This document shows, piece after piece, positions 36,345 to 44,143 of a DNA stretch of 64,000 nucleotides. The stretch lies in assembly GCF_900176165.1 (NCBI RefSeq), contig NZ_FWWU01000011.1, positions 8,001 through 72,000 on the forward strand. Reading direction: 5' to 3'. The position numbers were made by a program, and so were the translations under genes. Under the pieces are notes generated by a model. That model was not told the DNA's origin. It made no database searches and saw only the letters and a list, made by a program, of their open reading frames with translations. This DNA comes from Deinococcus hopiensis KR-140. GTDB lineage: Bacteria > Deinococcota > Deinococci > Deinococcales > Deinococcaceae. Numbering within the stretch: position 1 is the stretch's first letter; each line of letters starts with the position of its first letter.

Positions 36345-38784
36345 CCACCCTTTGTGTCGTTTTCGGCTGTTGCGCTTGGGACTTCGGGGCCGTGTTGTCC
36401 TCGGCTTGGTTTCTCGAGAGCAGGTTCGTGGCCGCTTGCGCAGCACGCCTCATCAACCCGGGTTGGGGCACGGCGTCCTTGGCATCGTATTTGCTGATTC
36501 GCACAGCGGCGTACTTGTAGTGCGGCTGCTTGCTCACCGGGTCCCACTCGGTGAGCGTCAACTCGTTCGCTGCGCGTGGCCGGCTCGGGTCATCCCAGTA
36601 CCCGTAATGCCAGGGAATAAACACCAGACCCGGCTCAATATCACCGATGCGGGCGCGCTCGATTACCACGCCCCGTCTAGACTCCACCAGAATCCAGTCG
36701 TCTTGTTCAATGCCGTACGTTGCCGCGTCTTCTGGAGAAATCTGCACGAACGCGTCTGGCGCAGCCTCTTGCAGTTCCTTGGACCTGCCCGTCTTGGTGC
36801 GGGTGTGGAAATGGTACACCTGCCGCCCTGTGGTGAGCCACAGGGGGTACTCGTCGTCCGGCACCTCGTGCGGCTCGCGGTACTCCGAGGCCTTGATCAG
36901 GGCGCGGCCTTTCGGATCGTTTGCCTTGTACTCCTCCTGGGTGTGCGCGGCTCCCGTCTCAAGATCATGCCCGTACGTCTCGGCGTAGTCTGCACTCGTC
37001 GGGAAGACGAAGTCGGTGTACAGGCGAACGGTACCGTTTGGGTTCGCCTCGTTCACAGGCCACGGAATACCACTGCCCGCGAGGAGTTTCTCGTACGTGA
37101 AGCCCGTATAGTCGCAGGGCCGCCCCCTGGTACATTCCTTCCAGGCTTCAAATGCACTCTCGGCATCAGTCCACTTGATGAGCGGCTCCCCGTCCTGGTC
37201 TCGGAAATCCATACGGTGGGCGTAGTCGAGGAAGATGTCGAGGTCGCTCTTCGCCTCCCCGGGAGGCTCAATGGCTTTGCAAGAGATATGGACGGTTCGG
37301 CTAACGTTGGTGAAGGTACCGGTCTTCTCACCCCAGATGGCGGCGGGCAGCACCACGTTGGCGTAACGTGCCGTCTCCGTCATAAAAGCGTCTTGCACGA
37401 CCACGAACAGGTCTTCTTTATGAAGGATCTTCCGGACGCGGTCCAGTTGAGGGAGACTCACAGCGGGATTGGTCGCCTGAATCCACAACATCTTGATACT
37501 TCCCTGCTCAGCGTACCGCCAGATCTGCATGGCGTGGGTCGGAGGACTCCAATGCGGGATCTTGTTCAAAGGAACGTTCCAGAGCCTGGCAAGCTGCTCG
37601 ATGTGCCCTTTGTTCCCCCAGTTTCGAAAGCCGGGCAGGTCGCCGTCAGCCCCTGTCTCACGGGTATTCTGGGACGTGGGTTGTCCGTTCATCTGGAGAA
37701 TGCCGCTGCCAGGTTTTCCAATCAGTCCACGAACGAGGTGGATGTTGTTTACCTGTACGGCAGCTGCAGTGGCTTGCATCGATTGGTACACGCCCTGCAA
37801 GACGGTAGAGACGAGACTCTTTGTATTCGCCAGGATCTCGCCGGCCGCACGCAGGTGAGCGGCCGGCACACCTGACAACTGTTCCACGAGTTCGGGAGTG
37901 TACTTCTCGACGGTTGCCTTGAGCTCGTCGTACCCAATGGTATGGTCGTTGAGGAATTCCTGATCGATGGTCCCGGCCCGAAGGATCAGGTGCAGCAGGC
38001 CGTTCAGGACCGCGACGTTGGTACCCACTTTGGGTGTTAGGTGTATGGTGGCCTTCTCGGCGGTGAAGGTGCAGCGGGGATCGATCACGATGATTTTCGG
38101 TGGGTTGGGACCTGCAAGGCGGTCAAGGATCCGCATCCACAGCACCGTCTGTTGTGACGCGATGTTGTGCCCGACGTGCAAGATCGTGTCGGTTGTATCG
38201 AGGTCCTCGTACCCACCGGGCTGCCCGTCACTGCCGAACGAGACTTTCAGCGCGGCGGCGGCGGTCGCTGTGCACAGCCGAGTATTGCCGTCCATGTGCG
38301 GCGTCCCCAGCCCCGCTTTGCCGATCACGGCCAGCGTGTAGTACTCCTCCAGAAAGAGCTGTCCACTGGTGTAAAAGCCAATTCCCAGGGCAGTGTATTC
38401 CTCGACGATCTGTTTGGACTTGCGCACGATGAGGTCCATGGCTTCGTTCCAACTCGCTTCTCGTAACTGCCCGTCCTCGCGGATCAACGGCTTCGTCAGT
38501 CGGTCTGGACTGTGGTTCGCCACCCAGCCGTGCAGACCTTTGGGGCCCAGGCGACCCTTATTGGTCACGTCCGTAGCGAGGCCGCGGACGCCGACGATCC
38601 GGCCATTTTTCACACCTATATCCAGACCGCATCCATTCGAGCACAGCACGCAAGTCCCCCGGACCCAGCGCTCGGGTGTTTCCAGGACCCGTTCGTCCAC
38701 CCGTATGGGCCACTCCTGAGTAGGACCGTGCGGCGTGCGCTGTCCCCAGATGTCGTTAATGCTGTTGCGTGATTCGGTGGTCAT
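36337..38784 (-). CDS. Molybdopterin oxidoreductase (assimilatory nitrate reductase/formate dehydrogenase-like)
   Basis: An 815-residue bis-MGD enzyme. The N-terminal Fe-S motif is CVLCSNGCGLDIGV, but the usual fourth cysteine (GLCxKG) is Gly in GRLGPKGLHGW. The probable Mo ligand is Cys in DGNTRLCTATAAAAL; further motifs are HVGHNIASQQTVLW, IIVIDPRCTFTAEKA, GSGILQMNGQPT and the C-terminal cofactor-binding domain YPLWLTTGRQVYHFHTRTKT. ATG 38784 follows AGGAGG by 7 nt. No Tat signal is seen, so it is cytoplasmic. Substrate and electron partner are unknown; nitrate or formate fits the family. Confidence 0.82.
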   Translation of the reverse strand: MTTESRNSINDIWGQRTPHGPTQEWPIRVDERVLETPERWVRGTCVLCSNGCGLDIGVKNGRIVGVRGLATDVTNKGRLGPKGLHGWVANHSPDRLTKPLIREDGQLREASWNEAMDLIVRKSKQIVEEYTALGIGFYTSGQLFLEEYYTLAVIGKAGLGTPHMDGNTRLCTATAAAALKVSFGSDGQPGGYEDLDTTDTILHVGHNIASQQTVLWMRILDRLAGPNPPKIIVIDPRCTFTAEKATIHLTPKVGTNVAVLNGLLHLILRAGTIDQEFLNDHTIGYDELKATVEKYTPELVEQLSGVPAAHLRAAGEILANTKSLVSTVLQGVYQSMQATAAAVQVNNIHLVRGLIGKPGSGILQMNGQPTSQNTRETGADGDLPGFRNWGNKGHIEQLARLWNVPLNKIPHWSPPTHAMQIWRYAEQGSIKMLWIQATNPAVSLPQLDRVRKILHKEDLFVVVQDAFMTETARYANVVLPAAIWGEKTGTFTNVSRTVHISCKAIEPPGEAKSDLDIFLDYAHRMDFRDQDGEPLIKWTDAESAFEAWKECTRGRPCDYTGFTYEKLLAGSGIPWPVNEANPNGTVRLYTDFVFPTSADYAETYGHDLETGAAHTQEEYKANDPKGRALIKASEYREPHEVPDDEYPLWLTTGRQVYHFHTRTKTGRSKELQEAAPDAFVQISPEDAATYGIEQDDWILVESRRGVVIERARIGDIEPGLVFIPWHYGYWDDPSRPRAANELTLTEWDPVSKQPHYKYAAVRISKYDAKDAVPQPGLMRRAAQAATNLLSRNQAEDNTAPKSQAQQPKTTQRVDG

Positions 38785-39044
38785 GCTTTTCCTCCTGCCT
38801 GGAGAAGTGGGGCACCTCAAACGTTGGATGACGGAAACGGTGTGGGTCAGACATGTGGCAAGGGACGGGCGACTGGGTTGGTAGACCTGCTTCACAAATT
38901 GATCGTTATGCGATACAAATCGGCGAGTTTCAGCTTAGACATTTGTGCAGCGCCCAGGCTTCAGCAGTCCTTCACGCGCTGTTCCAACTTCATGGAGAAA
39001 CGTGCGCGCTGTGGTGCAGGGGCTGGTGCCGGTCTCAATGGAAG

Positions 39045-39518
39045 TTAGGGATCCTCCGTTGCCTCAAGCTCTTGTGTCCAGCGTTGCAGTGACGTGACCA
39101 GCTGACCGCGCTCCTCGCAGAGTCCAGTGATATGCGCGCGGGCCAGCTGGTGCAGCAGATCCGTTCCACGTTCACTCAGGCGGATCAGGACCCGCCGGGC
39201 ATCGGACGAATCCGGAACGCGCTCGATCAGCCCAGCGCGTTCCGCACGCTGCGTCAGTCCTACAGCACTGTTGTGGTTCAGATGCAGCGCAGCAGCCACC
39301 TCACCGACACTGAGTTGTCCGGACGGCGCTTGACTGAGCACGGCGAGCAGCGTGAACTGCCTGGGGCTGACGCCCTCCTCCGCCAAACAGTGGCGCGTGG
39401 CGTCACTGTATCTGGACAGCGCCGCACGGAACGCGGCGAGCGCAGCGAGGATGGAGGGCGGCAGGGGCTTGACGGCGGCCTGGTCGTGAAGGATGGTGGG
39501 GCCTCGCTTGGCGGGCAT
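39045..39518 (-). CDS. MarR-family transcriptional regulator
   Basis: A 157-residue winged-helix regulator: GVSPRQFTLLAVLSQAPSGQ, recognition helix GEVAAALHLNHNSAVGLTQR and wing GLIERVPDSSDARRVLIRLS. The start at 39518 (MPAKRGP) is preferred over one 23 codons upstream. It lies 260 bp upstream of the molybdopterin oxidoreductase on the same strand and could regulate it or respond to oxidants or phenolics; no operator was identified. The 38785-39044 gap contains no gene. Confidence 0.83.
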   Translation of the reverse strand: MPAKRGPTILHDQAAVKPLPPSILAALAAFRAALSRYSDATRHCLAEEGVSPRQFTLLAVLSQAPSGQLSVGEVAAALHLNHNSAVGLTQRAERAGLIERVPDSSDARRVLIRLSERGTDLLHQLARAHITGLCEERGQLVTSLQRWTQELEATEDP

Positions 39519-39609
39519 ACACAAGCCAGCGTAGCAGCACGGCGTGTACACGCGTACCCCGCTTCCCAGAGGCTTTCTTTGTTTCATACGTAGTTAAACT
39601 GACACTCCC

Positions 39610-39774
39610 GTCGGGTAGCCGGGTGAGCCTTGCGGCTCACCCAGCCCCCTCAGAACCGTGCGTGCGACTTTCACCGCACACGGCTCAAGCCTTCAAGCCC
39701 TTATACCCAACCCGCTGATGGTGCGCGTGGTGGCACCAGCGATGCACAAGCATCCGGTTATCCAATGTGTGGAG
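39610..39774 (-). ncRNA. Group II intron 3' remnant with domain V
   Basis: On the reverse strand 39686-39653 reads GAGCCGTGTGCGG-TGAAAGTCGCAC-GCACGGTTC, the group II domain V hairpin. It is followed by a domain VI-like stem (GGTGAGCC-GCAA-GGCTCACC) and the 3' end CTACCCGAC at 39610. Just upstream is the end of the intron-encoded protein (LDNRMLVHRWCHHAHHQ). The intron is cut by IS3 at 39775. Confidence 0.8.
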
Positions 39775-39804
39775 TGAACCCAATCGAGCGGACCGCAGGG
39801 CAAG

Positions 39805-40647
39805 TCACATCTGGGCGGTAGTGTAGCGGGCGGCGAACTCGGCGGGTGGAACGTACCCCAGGCTGGAGTGCAGTCGGCGACGGTTGTACAGGTCCGCAAT
39901 AAAGAACTCGATGTGTCGTCGAGCGTCGTCCAGATCGACGTATTCTTGCAGATCGACCTCCTCAGTCTTCAGGGTCTTGTAGAAGCTCTCCATTTTGGCG
40001 TTGTCATAGGGATTGCCTGTCCTGGACATACTTGGCGTGATTCCTGCGGACCGCAAGCGGTCCACGTACACCCGACTGGCGTATTGCACGCCCTGGTCCG
40101 AATGGTGCAGCAGACCGGGGGCAGGACAACGCGCTGCAAGCGCGTTGTTGAGCGCTGCCAGCGGTAAATCTGCGTCCAGAAACTTTGACATGGACCAGCC
40201 CACCACCTCACGGGTAAAACCGTCCAGCACGCAGGCCAGGTACACAAAGCCTTGGCGGACTCGCACGTAGGTCAGATCGGCTTGCCAGACCTGATCTGGC
40301 CGTACTGGGACGACTTCGCGTAGCAGATTTGGGAAGCGCTTCTCGTTGTGGTTGGAATCGGTTGTCGCCCGATAGCGGCGCTTCGGGCGGCAGAGCAACC
40401 GGCGTTCCCGCATGACTCTCAACACGCGCTTGTGGTTCACTGGGCGGCCTCGTCGGGCCAACTCGCGGGTGACACGCCGATATCCGTATCCGTCGAACTC
40501 CACCACTACGGCCTCAATGTCCTGGGACAACGCCTGATCGGCGTCCATCTCCTCCCGGCCCTGCTGTTCGTAGAACCACGAGCGATTAACCCCGTGCAGC
40601 TCACACAGACGACGCACCGACACCTCTTTTGGGCGCGCTCCGCGCAT
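39805..40647 (-). CDS. IS3 transposase OrfB (DDE integrase)
   Basis: A 280-residue integrase-core transposase: Asp in VWQADLTYVRVRQGFVYLAC, Asp in LLHHSDQGVQYAS and Glu in NAKMESFYKTLKTEE, ending YNRRRLHSSLGYVPPAEF. The triad is intact. Its ATG lies 6 nt after the orfA stop and in the same frame, so expression by reinitiation or stop readthrough is likelier than the -1 frameshifting usual in IS3. Confidence 0.88.
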   Translation of the reverse strand: MRGARPKEVSVRRLCELHGVNRSWFYEQQGREEMDADQALSQDIEAVVVEFDGYGYRRVTRELARRGRPVNHKRVLRVMRERRLLCRPKRRYRATTDSNHNEKRFPNLLREVVPVRPDQVWQADLTYVRVRQGFVYLACVLDGFTREVVGWSMSKFLDADLPLAALNNALAARCPAPGLLHHSDQGVQYASRVYVDRLRSAGITPSMSRTGNPYDNAKMESFYKTLKTEEVDLQEYVDLDDARRHIEFFIADLYNRRRLHSSLGYVPPAEFAARYTTAQM

Positions 40648-40653
40648 CCTCGA

Positions 40654-40953
40654 TCATTTGGTGCCTTGTTTCGAGCGGTACGTCGCCAACGACTTTTTTA
40701 GGATTGTGTTCTCCAACGACAACTGCCCGCAAAACCGTTCCAACTCGGCGATTCGCTGTTCCAACGACTGGTCGGGCTTGGCCTGGTCGGTGAAAGCCAT
40801 TTCCCCACGCACCTCGACCTCCTTCCGCCAGCGGTGGATCAGACTGGGCGAGAGAGCGTGTTCTCGGCAGAGCTGAGCGGTCGTCTTTTGACCCCCGTCA
40901 ACTTGATTCACGATGTCGAGCTTGAACTCACGGCTGTGGGTACGTCCGGGCAT
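40654..40953 (-). CDS. IS3 transposase OrfA (HTH and leucine zipper)
   Basis: A 99-residue HTH_Tnp_1 protein: SREFKLDIVNQVDGGQKTTA, HALSPSLIHRWRKEVEV and a coiled coil LEQRIAELERFCGQLSLENT. A CTA-AAA-AAG slippery site occurs near the end, but the -1 frame stops soon after, so it does not lead into orfB. The TGA stop is in frame with orfB. Confidence 0.85.
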   Translation of the reverse strand: MPGRTHSREFKLDIVNQVDGGQKTTAQLCREHALSPSLIHRWRKEVEVRGEMAFTDQAKPDQSLEQRIAELERFCGQLSLENTILKKSLATYRSKQGTK

Positions 40954-41032
40954 ACGGGCTCCTTCGGTGCCGTCAGCCTACGGGCTGACGGGGACGAAGT
41001 GCTTGGCCTCTTGGTCCGCTCCTAAGGGTTCA

Positions 41033-41333
41033 GTCCAGTGTTCTGTCCCCGCGTGTCTTGGCGTGACGTGATGGTCGTCCATGTCTTCCGCTGCAAGCGG
41101 AAGACGGCACAGACCACACTTGCCGTCCTGAAGGCGCAGAAGTTCCAACCTCTCCTTCTGGTGAATCTGCCGCGCAACGCAACGCTTCTGTCGGGCCTGC
41201 CAGTAATCCCGCAGTGTCGGATTGAAGGGCGATGATCGTTGTACGCGAGAATCCGGTTGCGTCAATGATCTCCGGAATTGACTTTCCTTTGCTTTTGAGC
41301 CAGATAATCTGCCAGCGGGAACGTTCAATAGGC
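41033..41333 (-). pseudogene. Group II intron-encoded protein, HNH-region fragment
   Basis: Reverse-strand residues RDYWQARQKRCVARQIHQKE and KCGLCRLPLAAEDMDDHHVT form the HNH endonuclease domain of an LtrA-type maturase. The downstream end (LDNRMLVHRWCHH) lies beyond IS3 at 39700-39775. The upstream reverse transcriptase is missing, cut by IS982 at 41334. Confidence 0.7.
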
Positions 41334-42181
41334 TACGCCGTTTAGGGCTTGAGGCTGGGGTAGCCGAGTAGGACGGAGACGAGGAAAAATGGAGACGGTA
41401 TCTGCAGATACCGTCTCCATCATAGTTTAGGTCGTCGTGCGGTGATTCGTCAGCTCCACCGTTGGGCGAAGCGGCACTTCAGCGATCTGAAGCGATTCAA
41501 GCATCAGAAGCTGACGGATGCCCTGCTCGTGGCCCTCTTGCTCGCTCGCTTCGTGTTCAAGCAGCCGTATCCCTCGATCTGGTGGAACATGTTGAGGGAA
41601 GACCGACGCGGTCTTCCCTCCTACACCCAGGCGTACATGCGAAGCGTACGTCTGCTGGACCGCCTCGAAGCCTTGGTCAGCCCCGCCAAACGCTGTGCAG
41701 AAGTGATCATTGACTCCATGCCGCTCCCGGTGTGTCGCCCGAAACGAGGGAAGCGGTGCAAGTTCCCGGGAGCGAAATGGGGGTTTGGGACCCAGGGCGA
41801 CGTGTACGGGTACAAGCTGCATGCCTGGGTGACACCCGCAGGGGAGATCGTCCAGTACCTCCTCAAACCCGCCAATCTTCACGACACCATCGTCAGCTAT
41901 GAGTTGAACCGGAGGTGGCCTGAGTTCGGCGGGCCAAAGATCATTGGGGACAAGGGCTATTGCTGCCTGGGCTACCTGTTCCCACCCAAGAAAACACCCG
42001 CTATGACAACGGGTGGCGGCAAGACCGCCACCCAAAGCTCCGCAAACGCATTGAAACCGTCTTTTCACAATTGGTCGAAGCTCAAATTCGCTCCGTTCAG
42101 ACCAAAACGCTTCCCTCTCTCCAGCTCCGCGTCGTCCTGGCCGTCCTCGCCCACAACCTCGCTCAGCCCTAAACGGCGTAG
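41334..42181 (+). mobile_element. IS982-family insertion sequence, one frameshift
   Basis: Inverted repeats CTACGCCGTTTAGGGCT at 41334-41350 and 42165-42181 (17 bp, perfect). The transposase frame begins IRQLHRWAKRHFSDLKRFKH and carries IIDSMPLPVCRPKRGKR and YKLHAWVTPAGEIVQY. Near 41990 the frame shifts to QENTRYDNGWRQDRHPKLRK and RIETVFSQLVEAQ, which hold the last catalytic Glu, ending at 42172. A single base restores one frame of about 245 residues. Confidence 0.8.
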
Positions 42182-42228
42182 GACGTTCGGCTTGGCGATA
42201 CGCCACTTCAAGCTCTTCAGATGTATGG

Positions 42229-42279
42229 TGCGGAATCAAGGCTGCAGCTCTCATATTCCGAACTCACCTTAATTCCGCA
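42229..42279. repeat. 51-bp inverted-repeat element
   Basis: TGCGGAATCAAGG at the left and inverted TGCGGAATTAAGG at the right (12 of 13). It adjoins the tandem MITE and may be a MITE solo end. Confidence 0.4.
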
Positions 42280-42534
42280 TAATGGTACTCCGTTGACTGG
42301 CGGGAACCTGATGGATGGCGCCCGTGTTTCTGGGGTCAGCGCGGTACGGAAAGGGTGGGAATCCCCCGTGTTCTTCGCCAGCACTTTCAGACCCAACGGA
42401 GTACCATTATTGGTACTTCGTTGACTGGCGGGAACCTGATGGATGGTGCCCGTGTTTCTGGGGTCAGTGCGGTACGGAAAGAGTGGGAATCCCCCGTGTT
42501 CTTCGCCAGCACTTTCAGACCCAACGGAGTACCA
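42279..42534. mobile_element. Tandemly duplicated 124-bp MITE
   Basis: Two nearly identical units at 42283-42406 and 42411-42534 are separated by TTAT. Each starts TGGTACT(C/T)CGTTG and ends with its inverse CAACGGAGTACCA. In unit 1 the inverted repeat extends to 17 bp (ATAATGGTACTCCGTTG). The interiors differ at only a few positions. No coding capacity. Confidence 0.8.
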
Positions 42535-42538
42535 ACAA

Positions 42539-42660
42539 TACGAAATTAAAGTGATTTTCACCTTTTAGCGCCTGAGAGCCATTCCGCACCAGGCCTTCAT
42601 AGACGAGTTTTACAGCCTCATCATCGACTTTGCCCATACGAGAATCACTTTGGTCTCGTA
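42539..42660. mobile_element. MITE of IS630 type, copy 2
   Basis: About 122 bp between TA dinucleotides. Left end TACGAAATTAAAGTGATTTT and inverted right end TACGAGACCAAAGTGATTCT. Shares GTGATTTTCAC, CTGAGAG and ATCACTTTG with copy 1 at 32074-32196. A small palindrome CCCACGACTTTAGTCGCGGG follows at 42718-42737, resembling IS200/605 right-end hairpins. Confidence 0.65.
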
Positions 42661-42773
42661 TAAGACCGTCAAGAGGCTTCCACCTTGTGTGGCGCTTCAC
42701 GCCAGAGCCTTTTCCTCCCACGACTTTAGTCGCGGGTCTCCAAGGCTCAAAGATGAACAGGACTCCATTATAG

Positions 42774-42802
42774 TTGACAACCTTTGTAAACTAGTCTACG
42801 TT
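42774..42802 (+). promoter_or_regulatory. Promoter of the sulfonate module
   Basis: A consensus TTGACA (42774-42779), 17-bp spacer and TACGTT (42797-42802) lie about 80 bp upstream of the leader ORF and 330 bp upstream of the SsuA-like gene, leaving a long 5' leader. Confidence 0.6.
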
Positions 42803-42879
42803 AACGCCAACCCAGAAAAGGGCCAGTCCACACAGCCGCTGGTGCTGCTTTCGCCCAGCGCACTGTCGCCAGGAGACCC

Positions 42880-42948
42880 ATGATGAAGCCTCCACTGCCC
42901 CTTGGTTCCATGCCGTTACCCTCTGTTCCAGCCTGTTGCCGCTGTTGA
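42880..42948 (+). CDS. 22-codon leader peptide ending Cys-Cys-Arg-Cys
   Basis: AGGAG 4 nt before an ATG-ATG start opens a 22-residue frame, MMKPPLPLGSMPLPS followed by VPACCRC and TGA. Three of the last four codons are cysteine. Short ORFs ending in cysteine runs upstream of sulfur-assimilation genes act as cysteine-sensing attenuators in mycobacteria. The position in the leader of an SsuA-like gene suggests the same role. Stems such as GTGACGCC/GGGCGTCAC (about 43014-43036) lie between the leader stop and the gene. Confidence 0.6.
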   Translation: MMKPPLPLGSMPLPSVPACCRC

Positions 42949-43131
42949 GCGGAACCTGAACGATTTTCCCGGCGCTGCTGCGCCGCTTGACCCGCTGCGT
43001 TGCGCCCAGGTGCCGTGACGCCGTTACTTGGGCGTCACACCGACTCCTGCGCCGAACCCCGGGGGAGTACCCGTTCCGCTGGGTCGTGGCAGCCTTGTTC
43101 TACCGTTTCTCAGTTTCAGTCAGGAGCTACC

Positions 43132-44088
43132 GTGTCTACCCTCTCCCGGGCACTGTTACTCGGTGCCGCCCTCACCCTGACCCATCAAGCCCAGGCGGCC
43201 ACCATCTTCAACATCGGATACCAGAAGGGTGGTCTGCTCGCGCTGCTCAAAGCGCGGGGAACGTTGGACCCGGCCAAAGCACAGGGAATCGAGTTCAAAT
43301 GGAGCCTGTTCACCGCGGGTCCTCCACTGCTGGAGGCGGCCAACGCCGGTGCGATCGACTTTGGCTCGGTCGGCGACACGCCTGGCGTGTTTGCGCTGGC
43401 GGGAGGAGCAGACCTGAAGTACGTTGCCGTGACGGAGGCGCAAAGTGATACCGCGTCGGCCATCATCGTTCCCACCAACTCTCCCATCAAAACGGTCGCC
43501 GACCTCAAGGGAAAACGCATCGGCCTGGCCCGGGGATCAAGCGCCCACTTCTTCGCCTACCGGGCTTTGAAAGCCGCGAAGCTCACGTTCAACGACGTCA
43601 CCATCGTTTCCCTGCTGCCGCCGGATGCGCGCCCGGCGTTCGAAAGCGGCACCATCGATGCCTGGGTCATCTGGGAGCCGTTCCTGACCACGGCCCTGCA
43701 AGCCACCAAAGCGCGCGTGATCCGCGATCTGAAAGGGCTGGGGCGCTCAAACAGCTACTTCCTGGTGCGCAGCAAAGTTACTCAGGACGCGGAGAAGCGG
43801 CGTGCCCTGCAATACCTCCTGCGTGCCCTCGATCAGACTGCCGATTGGGCCAACAAAAACCAGGCAGCGGTAATCACCCAGATCAGCGAGGAACTCGGCC
43901 TTCCCCGCAGCGTTGCGGCGGTGTCCGTTCCCAAATCCATGCCCTTCAATATCCGCCCTTTCCGGCCTTCGGACTCCGTGCCGCTCCAGCGTCTGGCCGA
44001 TACCTTCTACGAGATCAAGATTCTCCCCACCCCCTTGAAAATCGACGCCACCAGGTATGTGCCCCTGAATTTCACGGCAGACCGCTAA
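43132..44088 (+). CDS. Aliphatic sulfonate ABC transporter substrate-binding protein (SsuA-like)
   Basis: A 318-residue periplasmic binding protein. A signal peptide (ALLLGAALTLTHQAQA) precedes FNIGYQKGGLLALLKARG, GAIDFGSVGDTPGVFALAGG and ESGTIDAWVIWEPFLTTALQ, typical of SsuA/TauA/NrtA binding proteins. GTG 43132 follows CAGGAG by 6 nt; the longer open frame from 43000 lacks this support. No SsuB/SsuC permease genes lie in the window, so it either uses a transporter elsewhere or is an orphan. It is followed by a flavin monooxygenase. Confidence 0.85.
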   Translation: MSTLSRALLLGAALTLTHQAQAATIFNIGYQKGGLLALLKARGTLDPAKAQGIEFKWSLFTAGPPLLEAANAGAIDFGSVGDTPGVFALAGGADLKYVAVTEAQSDTASAIIVPTNSPIKTVADLKGKRIGLARGSSAHFFAYRALKAAKLTFNDVTIVSLLPPDARPAFESGTIDAWVIWEPFLTTALQATKARVIRDLKGLGRSNSYFLVRSKVTQDAEKRRALQYLLRALDQTADWANKNQAAVITQISEELGLPRSVAAVSVPKSMPFNIRPFRPSDSVPLQRLADTFYEIKILPTPLKIDATRYVPLNFTADR

Positions 44089-44143
44089 CCCTCCCCGTCC
44101 GCACCCGCCCAGCGGTTGCGCAGGCACATTCAGGAGAACACCC

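Larger units (their letters stand above)
39775..41032 (-). mobile_element. IS3-family insertion sequence, apparently complete
   Basis: Ends begin TGAACCC and share GAGCGGACC in inverted orientation (39775 and 41032). orfA and orfB are both present on the reverse strand. It is inserted in the HNH-encoding part of a group II intron protein gene. No clean target duplication was seen. Confidence 0.8.

Noticed and set aside
40970..40992. Hairpin GTCAGCC/GGGCTGAC read as a riboswitch or terminator
   Set aside because: It lies inside the IS3 right end upstream of orfA and has no T-run; most likely part of the element's end.
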